NCBI RefSeq assembly: GCF_024437655.1
Contig: NZ_JANBVF010000035.1
Location: 1-52,930, forward strand
Length of the DNA stretch: 52,930 nt
DNA from: Chitinolyticbacter albus
GTDB taxonomy: Bacteria > Pseudomonadota > Gammaproteobacteria > Burkholderiales > Chitinibacteraceae
Reading direction: 5' to 3'
Below the pieces are notes generated by a model. It had not been told where the DNA came from. It made no database searches and worked only from the letters and a program-made list of their open reading frames with translations. Both the position numbers and the translations under genes were made by a program. Below are positions 18,083 to 28,153 of the stretch, piece by piece (position 1 is the first letter of the stretch; each line of letters starts with the position of its first letter).

Positions 18083-18951
18083 AGAGGCTGCTCGCCCTGC
18101 TGGGCGCGCTGCTGTTGGCAGGCTGTGCCACGCCGCAGAACAGCTACGATCCACTGGAACCGATGAACCGCGCCGTCTATGCGGTGAACCGCGATCTGGA
18201 CAAGAAGATCCTGCTGCCGATCACGCGCTCGTACGTCGAGAACGTGCCGCAGCCGGTGCAGACCGGCGTGAAGAACTTCTTCGGCAATATCGACGATTTC
18301 TTCGACGTCTTCGCCTCTGCTGCGCAGTTCAAGGCTACCAAGGCCGTGCATAGCTTCAGCCGGGTGCTGGTTAACACCACAGCGGGCCTCGGTGGCGTGA
18401 TCGACTGGGGTACCGACCTTGGCATGCAAAAGAGCGACGAGGATTTCGGTCAGGTGCTGGGGTTCTACGGCGTGCCGAGCGGGCCCTACCTGATGGTGCC
18501 GTTCTACGGGCCGGTGACGCTGCGTGATTCGGCCGAGCCCATCGGTCGCTATTTCATGGGGCCACTCGACTTCATCCAGAGCGCGGCGTGGGACGTGGGT
18601 TACTACAGCCTGTGGATCGTCGACGCGCGCTCCGAAATCCTACCCCTGGACGGGCTGCTCTCCACGCAACCGGACGAGTATGCCTATCTGCGCGACGGCT
18701 ACCTGCAACGGCGCTGGAACAAGATCCACGACGGCTATCCGCCGTATCCACTGCCCCTGGGTGAGCCGGACGACGCCGAAGGCAGCTTCGATCCTGGCCC
18801 GACCGATGTGGCGGCTCCTGTGAGCGACGCCGCCTCGGCGCCCTTGGCCGACGATGCGTCGAGCAGCGTGTCCGCCATGCCGGAAACCGGTGGCGGCGCG
18901 CGCTTCAGCATCGGCTCCGAGGAAGAAGACGGTACGCTGGAGGTGCAATGA
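18079..18951 (+). CDS. mlaA: Outer-membrane lipoprotein MlaA (VacJ)
   Basis: A 290-residue lipoprotein with lipobox LLAGC (about 13-17) followed by the MlaA core YDPLEPMNRAVYAVN, FFGNIDDFFDVFASA and GQVLGFYGVPSGPYLMVPF. It extracts mislocalised phospholipids from the outer leaflet and hands them to MlaC. The last 60 or so residues are Ala/Asp/Ser-rich and probably disordered. In E. coli mlaA lies apart from mlaFEDCB; here it is in the same overlapping chain. Confidence 0.92.
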   Translation: MKRLLALLGALLLAGCATPQNSYDPLEPMNRAVYAVNRDLDKKILLPITRSYVENVPQPVQTGVKNFFGNIDDFFDVFASAAQFKATKAVHSFSRVLVNTTAGLGGVIDWGTDLGMQKSDEDFGQVLGFYGVPSGPYLMVPFYGPVTLRDSAEPIGRYFMGPLDFIQSAAWDVGYYSLWIVDARSEILPLDGLLSTQPDEYAYLRDGYLQRRWNKIHDGYPPYPLPLGEPDDAEGSFDPGPTDVAAPVSDAASAPLADDASSSVSAMPETGGGARFSIGSEEEDGTLEVQ

Positions 18952-19847
18952 GCGCCATCGTCTTCGACCGGGTGGTGAAGCGCTACGGCGAGTTCGAAGC
19001 GCTCTCGGGCGTGAGCTTTGCTGTCGAGCAGGGCGATTTCTTCGCGCTGCTGGGTCCCAATGGCGCGGGCAAGACCACGCTGATTTCCATACTCGGCGGC
19101 CTCGCGCAGGCCAGCTCAGGCAGCGTGACGGTGATGGGCCACGACGTGAGCGCCGATTACCGCCCAGCGCGCCACGCTGTCGGTATCGTGCCGCAGGAAC
19201 TGGTGTTCGATCCCTTTTTCACCGTGCGCGAAACGCTGCAGTTCCAGTCCGGCTACTTCGGTATCAAGCGCAATGACGACTGGATCGATGAAATACTGGC
19301 CAACCTTGGCCTGACCGCCAAGGCGCACAGCAATATGCGCCAGCTCTCGGGCGGCATGAAGCGCCGGGTGATGGTGGCGCAGGCACTGGTGCACCGCCCG
19401 CCGGTGATCGTGCTCGACGAGCCCACCGCCGGTGTCGACGTCGAATTGCGACAGACGCTGTGGGCCTTCATCCAGAAGCTGAATGAAGCGGGCCATACCA
19501 TCGTCTTGACCACGCATTACCTGGAAGAGGCCGAGGCGCTCTGCAACCGTATCGCCATGCTCAAGCAAGGCCGGCTGATCGCGCTGGAGGACAAGGCCAC
19601 GCTAATGAAGCGCAACAAGGCACGCAGCGTTTTCCTGCGCCTTAAGCCCGCCCGACTGCCCGAGACGCTGCAGCACCTGCTGGTCGCCGAGCGCGACGAC
19701 GGCTTCGAGTTGAAGCTTGCCGATCCGGATGCGCTGCCCGGCATCCTGCTGGCGGTGCAGGCCTGTGGTCTGTCGATCCGCGATATCGACGTCAGCAAGC
19801 CCGATCTCGAGGATATCTTCGTCGAGACGATGCGGGGTGCGGCATGA
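18948..19847 (+). CDS. ABC-2 type exporter ATP-binding protein (YadG-like)
   Basis: A 299-residue ABC ATPase: Walker A GPNGAGKT, signature QLSGGMKRRVMVAQAL, Walker B VIVLDEPTAGVD and the switch LTTHYLEEAEAL. Its stop overlaps the following permease gene (ATGA) and its start overlaps mlaA. The pair matches the YadG/YadH type. The substrate is unknown; co-transcription with mla genes hints at an envelope lipid or polymer, but that is inference. Confidence 0.9.
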   Translation: MSAIVFDRVVKRYGEFEALSGVSFAVEQGDFFALLGPNGAGKTTLISILGGLAQASSGSVTVMGHDVSADYRPARHAVGIVPQELVFDPFFTVRETLQFQSGYFGIKRNDDWIDEILANLGLTAKAHSNMRQLSGGMKRRVMVAQALVHRPPVIVLDEPTAGVDVELRQTLWAFIQKLNEAGHTIVLTTHYLEEAEALCNRIAMLKQGRLIALEDKATLMKRNKARSVFLRLKPARLPETLQHLLVAERDDGFELKLADPDALPGILLAVQACGLSIRDIDVSKPDLEDIFVETMRGAA

Positions 19848-20599
19848 CGGGTTTCTATACGCTGTTCATCAAGGAGTTGCTGCGCTTCTGGAAGGTGGCG
19901 TTCCAGACCGTGGCAGCGCCGGTGCTCACGGGCCTGTTGTACCTGCTGATCTTTGCCCATGTGCTCGATGCGCATGTAGAGCCGTATCCGGGGGTGCGTT
20001 ACACCGCCTTTTTGATTCCCGGCCTTGCGATGATGAGCATGTTGCAGAACGCGTTCTCCAACACCAGCTCCAGCCTGATCCAGTCCAAGATCACCGGCAA
20101 CCTCGTTTTTATCCTGCTGCCGCCGCTGTCGTACTTCGAATTCTTCGCCGCCTATGTGCTGGCGGCCGTGGTGCGCGGGCTGATCGTCGGCGTTGGCGTG
20201 CTCTCGGTGACGCTATGGTTTGCGGTGCCGCCCATCGCTCATCCGCTGTGGATACTGGTGTTCGCGTTGCTAGGCTGCGGCGTGATGGCGGTGCTGGGCC
20301 TCGTGGCGGGCATCTGGGCCGAGAAGTTCGACCAGCTGGCCGCGTTCCAGAACTTCCTCATCATGCCGCTCACCTTCCTCTCCGGCGTGTTCTACTCGAT
20401 CCACAGCCTGCCGGCCTTCTGGCAATCGGTCTCGCGCTTCAACCCGGTGTTCTACATGATCGATGGCTTTCGCTATGGCTTCTTTGGCCAGGGCGACGTC
20501 AATCCGTGGTTCTCGCTGCTCGTGGTCTCAGGCTTTTTCCTGCTGCTGGCCGGTTGGGCGTACGGGCTGATAAAATCCGGCTACAAGATAAGGCACTGA
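19844..20599 (+). CDS. ABC-2 type transporter permease (YadH-like)
   Basis: A 251-residue permease with about six membrane segments and the ABC-2 layout. The TFLSGVFYSIHSLPAFWQ loop and FNPVFYMIDGFRYGFFG near the C-terminus are typical of this family. It works with the ATPase encoded just upstream, whose stop it overlaps. The substrate cannot be told from the sequence. Confidence 0.9.
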   Translation: MTGFYTLFIKELLRFWKVAFQTVAAPVLTGLLYLLIFAHVLDAHVEPYPGVRYTAFLIPGLAMMSMLQNAFSNTSSSLIQSKITGNLVFILLPPLSYFEFFAAYVLAAVVRGLIVGVGVLSVTLWFAVPPIAHPLWILVFALLGCGVMAVLGLVAGIWAEKFDQLAAFQNFLIMPLTFLSGVFYSIHSLPAFWQSVSRFNPVFYMIDGFRYGFFGQGDVNPWFSLLVVSGFFLLLAGWAYGLIKSGYKIRH

Positions 20600-20604
20600 T
20601 TTTT

Positions 20605-20841
20605 ATGCAAACTGAACGCGTCAAGGCGCTGATCGAAGCGGCGCTGCCCTGTACTTACGTGGACGTCGAGGGGGATGGCAGCCACTTCTACGCCACCATC
20701 GTCTCCTCGGCCTTCGAAGGCCTCAAGCTTTTGGATCGTCACCGTCTGGTGAAGGACAGGCTCAAGGACCATTTCGACTCGGGCGAACTGCACGCACTCA
20801 GCCTGCGTGGCACCCGCACGCCGGCGGAAGCGCAGTCGTGA
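20605..20841 (+). CDS. ibaG: BolA-family protein IbaG
   Basis: A 78-residue BolA-like protein (VDVEGDGSHFYATIVSSAF, then HRLVKDRLKDHFDSGELHALSL) with the conserved His pair used for iron-sulfur partnering with monothiol glutaredoxins. The ATG at 20605 gives the family length. It lies between an exporter operon and murA, the same place as in E. coli (mla-ibaG-murA). Confidence 0.9.
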   Translation: MQTERVKALIEAALPCTYVDVEGDGSHFYATIVSSAFEGLKLLDRHRLVKDRLKDHFDSGELHALSLRGTRTPAEAQS

Positions 20842-21017
20842 GGGACAGCGAGCGTTACGGCCTCGCCGCCATCGAGGCCGAGCGGGCCCGGATCGAGGCC
20901 GCCAAGCTTGCCGCGCGCTCCCCCGAGAACCGGCGCAGCGTCGCGCGGCTGGCGGCACTCGCCAACCTGCCGATCGTGATCGCGCTGCTGGTCTGGGCCT
21001 GCGTCAAATTCTTCTGA
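20838..21017 (+). CDS. 59-aa predicted single-pass membrane protein
   Basis: A small ORF starting at GTG 20838 within the ibaG stop. The first 40 residues are charged and helical (ERYGLAAIEAERARIEAAKL); the end is one hydrophobic helix (LPIVIALLVWACVKFF). The overlap with ibaG and the codon use like its neighbours support translation. Function is unknown; small membrane proteins at this position may be lineage-specific. Confidence 0.6.
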   Translation: MRDSERYGLAAIEAERARIEAAKLAARSPENRRSVARLAALANLPIVIALLVWACVKFF

Positions 21018-21110
21018 ACGAAGCCCCACGGCATCTCGCTTACGCGCGATAATGCCGGCCATTGCCCGCCCCGCGGGCGCGTGCAGCCCGCCGCGTAGCG
21101 CGGGCCTTGA

Positions 21111-22378
<1,268 letters not shown>

Positions 22379-22379
<1 letters not shown>

Positions 22380-22783
22380 TGCTGACGCTCAATCCCAAGC
22401 CCGCCGGCGATGACGACGACGGCAAGCCACGTCCGCCGAGTCAGGCCGAGAAAGGTTTTGCCGTGCTGGCACACCTGGCTGGCCTGTGTTGGTTCCCGTT
22501 GATGCCCATGCAACCCCTTGCACTACTGATCCCGTTCCTCACGTTGCAGTTCGCGCGCGTGCATTCGGAGTTCGTCGAGCAGCACGCGGTGCAGGCGAGC
22601 AACTTCCAGTTGCTGATGGGATGCTTTTACGTGGTCGCAATGATTATCTCCGGCGTGACCCATTCGGCCATTCCACTGTGGTGGGTCGCCATCGGCTCGA
22701 CCCTGTTCGCGCTGTGGGAAGCGGCCAAGGCCATCAATGGCTGGCGCTCCAAATACCCGGTGACGCTGAAACTCTTCAAATAA
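22379..22783 (+). CDS. DUF4870-like small membrane protein
   Basis: A 134-residue protein: a charged N-terminal tail (about 25 residues), then AEKGFAVLAHLAGLCWF, FARVHSEFVEQHAVQASN and two or three membrane helices. This is the DUF4870/Tic20-like pattern, where H-S-x-F-V-x-x-H-A-x-Q-A-x-N is characteristic. The start overlaps the murA TGA. Function is unknown. Confidence 0.75.
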
Positions 22784-22795
22784 GCAGCCCTGACC

Positions 22796-23434
22796 ATGAT
22801 TACCATCGCGCTTTCCAAAGGCCGCATCTTCGAGGAAACGCTGCCGCTGCTGGCCGCTGCCGGCGTCGTGCCGACCGAGGATCCGGAAGCCAGCCGCAAG
22901 CTCATCATCGGCACCAACCACGATGACGTGCGCCTGATCATCGTGCGTGCCACCGATGTGCCAACCTATGTGCAATACGGCGCGGCCGATCTCGGCGTCG
23001 CAGGGCGCGACGTGCTGATCGAGCACGGCGGTGCCGGCCTCTACCAGCCGCTCGATCTCGAGATCGCCAAGTGTCAGCTGATGGTCGCGGTGCGCAACGG
23101 TTTCGATTACGCCGGTGCCGTCCAGCAGGGTGCGCGCTTACGTATCGCCACCAAGTACACTGAGCAGGCGCGCGAGCACTTCGCCGGCAAGGGCGTGCAC
23201 GTCGACCTGATCAAGCTCTACGGCTCGATGGAGCTGGCGCCACTGGTGGGTCTGGCCGATGCCATCGTCGACCTGGTATCGACCGGCGGTACGCTCAAGG
23301 CCAACGACCTCGTCGCGGTCGAGCATATCCGCGATATCTCCAGCCGGCTGATCGTCAACCAGGCCGCGCTCAAGCTCAAGGGCGCGCGCATCCAGCCGAT
23401 GATCGACGCCTTCGCCGGCGCCATTGCGCAGTAA
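22796..23434 (+). CDS. hisG: ATP phosphoribosyltransferase, short form HisG
   Basis: A 212-residue catalytic subunit for the first step of histidine synthesis ([34 protein letters not shown], and the PRPP loop [15 protein letters not shown]). It lacks the C-terminal regulatory ACT-like domain of long HisG, so it needs a HisZ subunit encoded elsewhere. The usual hisD neighbour is absent: a terminator and the tail locus follow instead. Confidence 0.93.
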   Translation: MITIALSKGRIFEETLPLLAAAGVVPTEDPEASRKLIIGTNHDDVRLIIVRATDVPTYVQYGAADLGVAGRDVLIEHGGAGLYQPLDLEIAKCQLMVAVRNGFDYAGAVQQGARLRIATKYTEQAREHFAGKGVHVDLIKLYGSMELAPLVGLADAIVDLVSTGGTLKANDLVAVEHIRDISSRLIVNQAALKLKGARIQPMIDAFAGAIAQ

Positions 23435-23522
23435 CGCGGGCGCGGATGAGCCGATGTTTCGGTGTCCTCCTCCAGATCCCCCGAGATCGACGGGGCGATG
23501 AAATAAGTCTTAACAGGACCCA

Positions 23523-23551
23523 AAGGGCCGATACGTTGCGTATTGGCCCTT
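23523..23551 (+). terminator. Rho-independent-like terminator after hisG
   Basis: AAGGGCCGATACG (23523-23535) pairs with CGTATTGGCCCTT (23539-23551) around a TTG loop, with one mismatch in 13. There is only a short T content after it. It lies 89 bases past the hisG stop. Confidence 0.65.
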
Positions 23552-24051
23552 ACTCCATCTGTGGCGCATTTGCCTCGTCGACTTTCGATGTTACGGTAAA
23601 CCCGCCGACTCGCCCGGGATCGGCATTGTCCTTGGCCATTCCAGCGTACCGAACTGGAACAGCATGCCGGGCTGCTTGCGCCACTTGTTCAACGCCACCT
23701 CACCCTGTTCGTCCACACCTTCGCCAACGAGACCCGGGCTGACGGCCCGATCTTGAAGCGTGCTGACTTGGTGGCGTTTGGTCAGCACGCGCGGGTGATG
23801 AACTTGCAGTCGCGGCCTGCCAGCGAACGGGATGATTCGTGTCGGCGCAGCCAAACACTGACATGCTTGTTCAGTGTCTCCGTTTACGCACGCCACGCGG
23901 CGCAGCCACTCAGTCGCAACCCAAAATTACACCCTCGACTTTCACAAGCGTCGGCCAGCGGCGTTCCCGTATCTATCCGCATGCTTGTAATGCTTGATCT
24001 CGGTTTGCAGTAAACGAAATGGAAAATAAAAATAAGAGTTTGGTAAATTAC

Positions 24052-24081
24052 TTGAAAAATATGCATTTTGAATTTTAAACT
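24052..24081 (+). promoter_or_regulatory. Candidate sigma-70 promoter for the tail locus
   Basis: TTGAAA (24052-24057) and TTAAAC (24075-24080) at 17-bp spacing lie in an A/T-rich patch about 75 bases before the sheath ATG. The fit to consensus is moderate. A ribosome-binding site GAGGAGAGG precedes 24157. Confidence 0.3.
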
Positions 24082-24156
24082 TATGCGTATGCATTTGCGT
24101 GCACAGTCAGCGTCCCACCGGACGTTGGGCAGACTGAACGTGAGGAGAGGGCGGTT

Positions 24157-25569
24157 ATGACACTGATCATCCCGGGTGTGGAGGTCAAGGTAGTCAAGGA
24201 GGTACTGGCGCCGCAGCTGGCGCCGTCCGGCGTGCTGGGCTTGGTAGGCGTGGCTGAGCTGGATGACAAGGGCGCGGCGCGTGGTGTTGCCCGCGCCGCC
24301 AGCTGGCGTTCCTTTATCGAATCGGCAGGCCCCGCGGCCGCCTTCGCCATCCCCGAGGCGTCACCCGCCTTGTCCAATGGCGTGTTCGAGCTGGTGGTGA
24401 GCCCGGTGAGCGGCGCCACGGCAGCCGGCGTCAAGATTCCGGCCTCGTCCGGCACGGCGTTCACCTTGCAGGCGCGCGCACCCGGCCCCTGGGCCAACGG
24501 CGTGCTGGTGCAACTGGTGACGCGCAGCGTCGATGCCGTCGACAAGGACAACAAGCCGATCACCCAGCTGTTGTTCGATCTCACGATCACCGTGCCCGGG
24601 ACCGAATACAAGGAAGTACACCGCAATCTCTCGGTCGAATCGGCCCAGGCGCGCAATGTGCAGAAGGTACTGGCGCAGCAGTCGCAACTGCTGCGGGTGG
24701 TTGAGGACGTGGACAAGATCAAGGAGCCCAAGGCTGCGGCTGAGCCGGCGTCTTTCACGCTGGTCGATGGCAAGGATGCGAGCGCCGACCAGTATCGCGC
24801 CGCGCTGGCGCTGCTGGAGAACGAGCCTGATGTCGACATGGTGCTGGTCTCGGTGCAGGACCAGAGCGACCTGACCCGGCTCGCGCGCATCTACAGCGAT
24901 GTGATCGCGCACTGCGACCGGATGTCCACATTGAGCCAGGGCCGCATTGGCCTGGGCCAGGTGCCCGGCGCCAAAGCCGATGTCGTCAAGACGGCCTCCG
25001 AAAAACTCACCGCCACGCTGGTGTCCGATCGCTTCGTGCTGGTGGCGCCGGCCGGTGTCGTCGGCGCGGTGGCCGGTACACTGGGTAGCCTCGATTACTT
25101 TCAGTCGCCCACCTTCAAGCGCCTAGCGGCCATTTCCGAGCCAGCGCCTGCGCTCGGCGTCGAGCTGCAGCAGGAGCTGCTCAAGCGCAACGTGGTGCCC
25201 GTCGTCAGCCAGCGTGGCCGCGGCATCATCGTGGTGCGGGGCCTCACCACCGATGGCGACCAGATCAGCGTGCGCCGCGTGGCCGACCATGCGGTGCGCG
25301 GCATCAAGGTGATCGGCGAGCTGTTCATCGGCCGGCTCAACAACGAGGAAGGCCGCGGCGCGCTGAAGCAGAAGCTGGTCGAGTTCCTGGTGCAGATGCA
25401 GAAGGAAGGCGCCATCGTGCCCTCGACCGACGGCAGGGATCCCGCATTCAAGGTCAACGTGTATTCCAGCCAGGACGATTTTGCCAAGGGCATCGTCCGC
25501 GTCGACCTCGCGGTGCGGCCGGTGCGCGCCATCGACTACATCTACGCCACGGTGCTGGTGCAGACCTGA
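24157..25569 (+). CDS. Contractile tail sheath protein
   Basis: A 470-residue phage-type sheath. The conserved C-terminal domain is clear: ISVRRVADHAVRGIKVIGEL, FIGRLNNEEGRGALKQKLV, and RVDLAVRPVRAIDYIYATV at the end, which forms the interlocking strands of the sheath mesh. The N-terminal IIPGVEVKVV is the linker arm. It polymerises around the tube and contracts on firing. It is the first gene of a long co-oriented block; a single sheath gene is present, as in tailocins and phages, whereas many eCIS have several. Confidence 0.92.
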   Translation: MTLIIPGVEVKVVKEVLAPQLAPSGVLGLVGVAELDDKGAARGVARAASWRSFIESAGPAAAFAIPEASPALSNGVFELVVSPVSGATAAGVKIPASSGTAFTLQARAPGPWANGVLVQLVTRSVDAVDKDNKPITQLLFDLTITVPGTEYKEVHRNLSVESAQARNVQKVLAQQSQLLRVVEDVDKIKEPKAAAEPASFTLVDGKDASADQYRAALALLENEPDVDMVLVSVQDQSDLTRLARIYSDVIAHCDRMSTLSQGRIGLGQVPGAKADVVKTASEKLTATLVSDRFVLVAPAGVVGAVAGTLGSLDYFQSPTFKRLAAISEPAPALGVELQQELLKRNVVPVVSQRGRGIIVVRGLTTDGDQISVRRVADHAVRGIKVIGELFIGRLNNEEGRGALKQKLVEFLVQMQKEGAIVPSTDGRDPAFKVNVYSSQDDFAKGIVRVDLAVRPVRAIDYIYATVLVQT

Positions 25570-25658
25570 TAGCCAACGCCTGATCGTCCATCGCTCCCCG
25601 TTTTTGCAGGCAGGCGCCGGCCCCACCGCCGTGCGCCGCCCCACCCGAGGTTTGAAAC

Positions 25659-26051
25659 ATGCCCACCGTATTCTCCGCGAACCGCAGCAACGTGCTGGTC
25701 GACGGCGAGGCCATCGAAGGCCTGCAGTCACTGGCTTTCCGTGTCGTCACCGAGCGCGAGGACATCCGCGCCGTCGGCAGCGCCGAGCGCATCGGCGTCA
25801 GCTTTGGCCTGCGCACCGTGCAGGGTGAACTGGCCGTGCGTTCGGCCAACTACAAGCTCGACAGCCATCTGGAACTGCAGGCCAAGTTCCAGCTGGTGGC
25901 CAACCTGAAAAAGGACGAAGCCGCCGATTCACCCAAGCGCACGATGTCGTTCGACGATTGCTACATCGAATCCAAGGACTTCGCCATCGGCGCGGGCGGC
26001 ACGGTGCTGACCCAGTACGTCTTCACCGCGACCCGCGTTCGCGAGGAATAA
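25659..26051 (+). CDS. Tail tube protein
   Basis: A 130-residue protein after the sheath, of beta-rich composition (VEREDI-like VVTEREDIRAVGSAERIGV, then KFQLVANLKKDE), matching contractile-system inner tube subunits in size and position. Hexamers stack to form the inner needle. The call rests mainly on size, order and fold-like pattern. Only one tube gene is present. Confidence 0.8.
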   Translation: MPTVFSANRSNVLVDGEAIEGLQSLAFRVVTEREDIRAVGSAERIGVSFGLRTVQGELAVRSANYKLDSHLELQAKFQLVANLKKDEAADSPKRTMSFDDCYIESKDFAIGAGGTVLTQYVFTATRVREE

Positions 26052-26054
26052 GCC

Positions 26055-26864
26055 GTGGTCGAGGTGGCCGGATCGGCCTGGTCCTTGCAGCATCAGGGCG
26101 GCGCCAGTTCGTTGGCGATCACCAGTCCGGAAGGCGAGTGCTACACGCTGCAGCCGTGGACCTACGCCGCGCACCTGGCTGCCTTGCGAAACTGCGTCAC
26201 CGTCTCGGCGCAAGGCGCGACACTTGATCATGCTGGCTTTGCCGAAGCCGTGCTGACCCATTCCGACGTGCCGGTCGAGCGCCAGCAGCAGCTCGCTGCA
26301 ATCGCGCTGTGGTGGGCAAGTGGCGCGGACGCGGCTGCCACGCCGGATGCAGAGCCTGGCTGGCTCGATCTGGATGGCGCCGCCGCGCGACTGCTGCCCT
26401 GGAGCGAGGGCCAGCGGGGCCAGGCGCTGGCCGCATGTCTGGTCGATAGCGACGAGGACGGCGCCTGGTTCGATGCCGTCGGCTACCTGGACCGGATGAC
26501 CCGCGCCACCGTGCGTGAACTGGCGCCGGCCCAGGCCATCGATGCCCTGCCTGCTGCCGCGACGCAGCGCCTGCTCGATGCCACCGTGGCGCTGAACGTC
26601 GTTGCCGACGAAGACCGCGCCTTGCTGGCGGCAGGCCCTGCGGCCCGGGAGACGGCGCAGCGCACGCTGCGCGCCTGCCGCGCACTGGGCTGGACGCCGA
26701 GCCAGGTGTGGGCGGCGCCGGCGGTGGAGATCGAGCGCCTGTTACAGCTCGTGGCCCTGGTTGAAACATCCGAGCCGGCCCGGCGTGCGCCTGTCGTGCG
26801 CAAGCCGCGCTTGGCCGATCACCCGGATGCCTTCGTGATCCAGATCGAGGACGACCCATCGTGA
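26055..26864 (+). CDS. Unrecognised tail-locus protein, possible assembly chaperone
   Basis: A 269-residue protein starting at GTG 26055, just after the tube gene. It is Ala-rich and helical, with a Trp-rich N-terminal part (GSAWSLQHQGG, LQPWTYAAHLAALR). Tail-assembly chaperones lie at this position in contractile phages, but no frameshift pair is visible. It overlaps the next gene by four bases. Function is inferred from position only. Confidence 0.6.
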   Translation: MVEVAGSAWSLQHQGGASSLAITSPEGECYTLQPWTYAAHLAALRNCVTVSAQGATLDHAGFAEAVLTHSDVPVERQQQLAAIALWWASGADAAATPDAEPGWLDLDGAAARLLPWSEGQRGQALAACLVDSDEDGAWFDAVGYLDRMTRATVRELAPAQAIDALPAAATQRLLDATVALNVVADEDRALLAAGPAARETAQRTLRACRALGWTPSQVWAAPAVEIERLLQLVALVETSEPARRAPVVRKPRLADHPDAFVIQIEDDPS

Positions 26865-28153
26865 GCTTCGAGCTGGAGCATCTGGGCGAGCGCTTGCTGC
26901 GGCCGCTGGTCTCTTCGTTGCAGGAAGCCAGCCGCCAGCTGGGCCTGGCGTTCGAGCCGGAGGCGGAAGCCCTCGCCGAGGCTGCCCAAGCGAATGAACA
27001 CGGCGTGCCTGCGGCAACCGGCGCAATCGCACGGCCGGAGACAGCCCGTTACCTGCTAGCGCCAGCGGCCACAACACGTGCGGCCGGTGCGAGCACGCCG
27101 CCTGCGGCGCCTGCTGCTGCGGTGCTCCCCACCATCGTGGCGGCGGCGGCGATTGCACCGAACCCGGCAGGCGTCGCGGACGTAGTCCAGCGCTCGCAGC
27201 CACCGAGTCTTGCGGCGAATACCCGCGGGGTGAGCGTGGCCGTTCGCATCGATGCTCAAGGGCGCGTCACGCCGCTGACGCAGCAGTCGACGGTAGCAGC
27301 GCTGGGAATGACAGTGGATCCGGGTTCGACAGCGGTACCAGGATCGCTGGGCGTAGCCGAAGCGGCACCGGTATCGAGAGCTATCCCGCCCACCGTGGCG
27401 GGGGCAGAGATGGCCCCGCTGCCAATTCCGCTGCCAGGGATCAAGCTGGCGTTCCGCGAGGCCGATCCCACGCACATCGATCAAGCCCACGAGGACCTGG
27501 TTGCGCCGTATCAGCCGCCCGCCCCGGCGCCGGCCGCCGAGGTGCCGCTAGCCCCAGGGTACCTCGCCGGCCATTCCCAGCTCCAGACGCCACCACCGCG
27601 GGTGCGGAATGACCAGGCCATTCATCCCGCGCAGTTTCCCCGCGCCGTGCATCCGCTGCCCGAAGTCGGTAAAGCCGTCGAGCATGGCGAGACGGCTCAA
27701 CGCCCCTTATTGCTGGAGTCGGCCAGGCCGGTCGCGCCAATGGCGCAGGCGATGGGCGTCGCGAGCCGTCCGGCATTGCCTGGCGTCTGGTTGCCGCGCA
27801 AGACCGAGACCACCGACGCTACGCCTGCCGCAGTCACGTCGGTGACTTCGGATGTCGCGCTCAGCAGGGTTGCCGAACATACGCTGCGTCGGGTCGGGCG
27901 GGCGGTCGAGCCCATGCTCGATCGGGCCTATGGCCTGACCATGGCCGAGCTGGATGCGGGCACGGCTACCTTTGGCGCCGCGTCCAACGACGAGCCGCCT
28001 GCCGAGCCCCCGGCCCGGGTGAACAACCATTTCAATGTGAACGTGGCCGTCGGTGGCGGCACAGCGCAGCTGGCCGACGATCCACAGGCCCTGCGCGAGG
28101 CGCTGGCGGATCTGCTGCGTGACGCGGCGCGTCGACAGGGGCTGGACGTATGA
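26861..28153 (+). CDS. Ala/Pro-rich tail-locus protein, possible length or baseplate factor
   Basis: A 430-residue protein. Residues 40-330 are Ala/Pro-rich and low in complexity, without a clear fold. The end (NNHFNVNVAVGGG, then LREALADLLRDAARRQGLDV) is ordered and looks conserved. It occupies the usual tape-measure position between tube and hub genes but is short for a tape measure and lacks long hydrophobic coiled coil. It may set a short particle length or attach cargo. Low certainty. Confidence 0.55.
   Translation: MSFELEHLGERLLRPLVSSLQEASRQLGLAFEPEAEALAEAAQANEHGVPAATGAIARPETARYLLAPAATTRAAGASTPPAAPAAAVLPTIVAAAAIAPNPAGVADVVQRSQPPSLAANTRGVSVAVRIDAQGRVTPLTQQSTVAALGMTVDPGSTAVPGSLGVAEAAPVSRAIPPTVAGAEMAPLPIPLPGIKLAFREADPTHIDQAHEDLVAPYQPPAPAPAAEVPLAPGYLAGHSQLQTPPPRVRNDQAIHPAQFPRAVHPLPEVGKAVEHGETAQRPLLLESARPVAPMAQAMGVASRPALPGVWLPRKTETTDATPAAVTSVTSDVALSRVAEHTLRRVGRAVEPMLDRAYGLTMAELDAGTATFGAASNDEPPAEPPARVNNHFNVNVAVGGGTAQLADDPQALREALADLLRDAARRQGLDV

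Larger units (their letters stand above)
23435..24156. other. Long spacer between hisG and the contractile-tail locus
   Basis: It holds a terminator for the his transcript, then about 450 bases with no supportable gene (ORFs at 23591-23896 minus and 23753-24013 plus look like noise or decayed coding sequence). The last 150 bases turn clearly A/T-rich, unlike the surroundings. A possible promoter (TTGAAA 24052-24057, TTAAAC 24075-24080, 17-bp spacing) and two ATGCAT sites (24061 and 24089) lie there. These probably drive the tail locus. Confidence 0.5.

Noticed and set aside
23591-23896. 101-codon minus-strand ORF in the hisG-sheath spacer
   Set aside because: No motif and no ribosome-binding site; at most a decayed remnant, so not listed as a gene.
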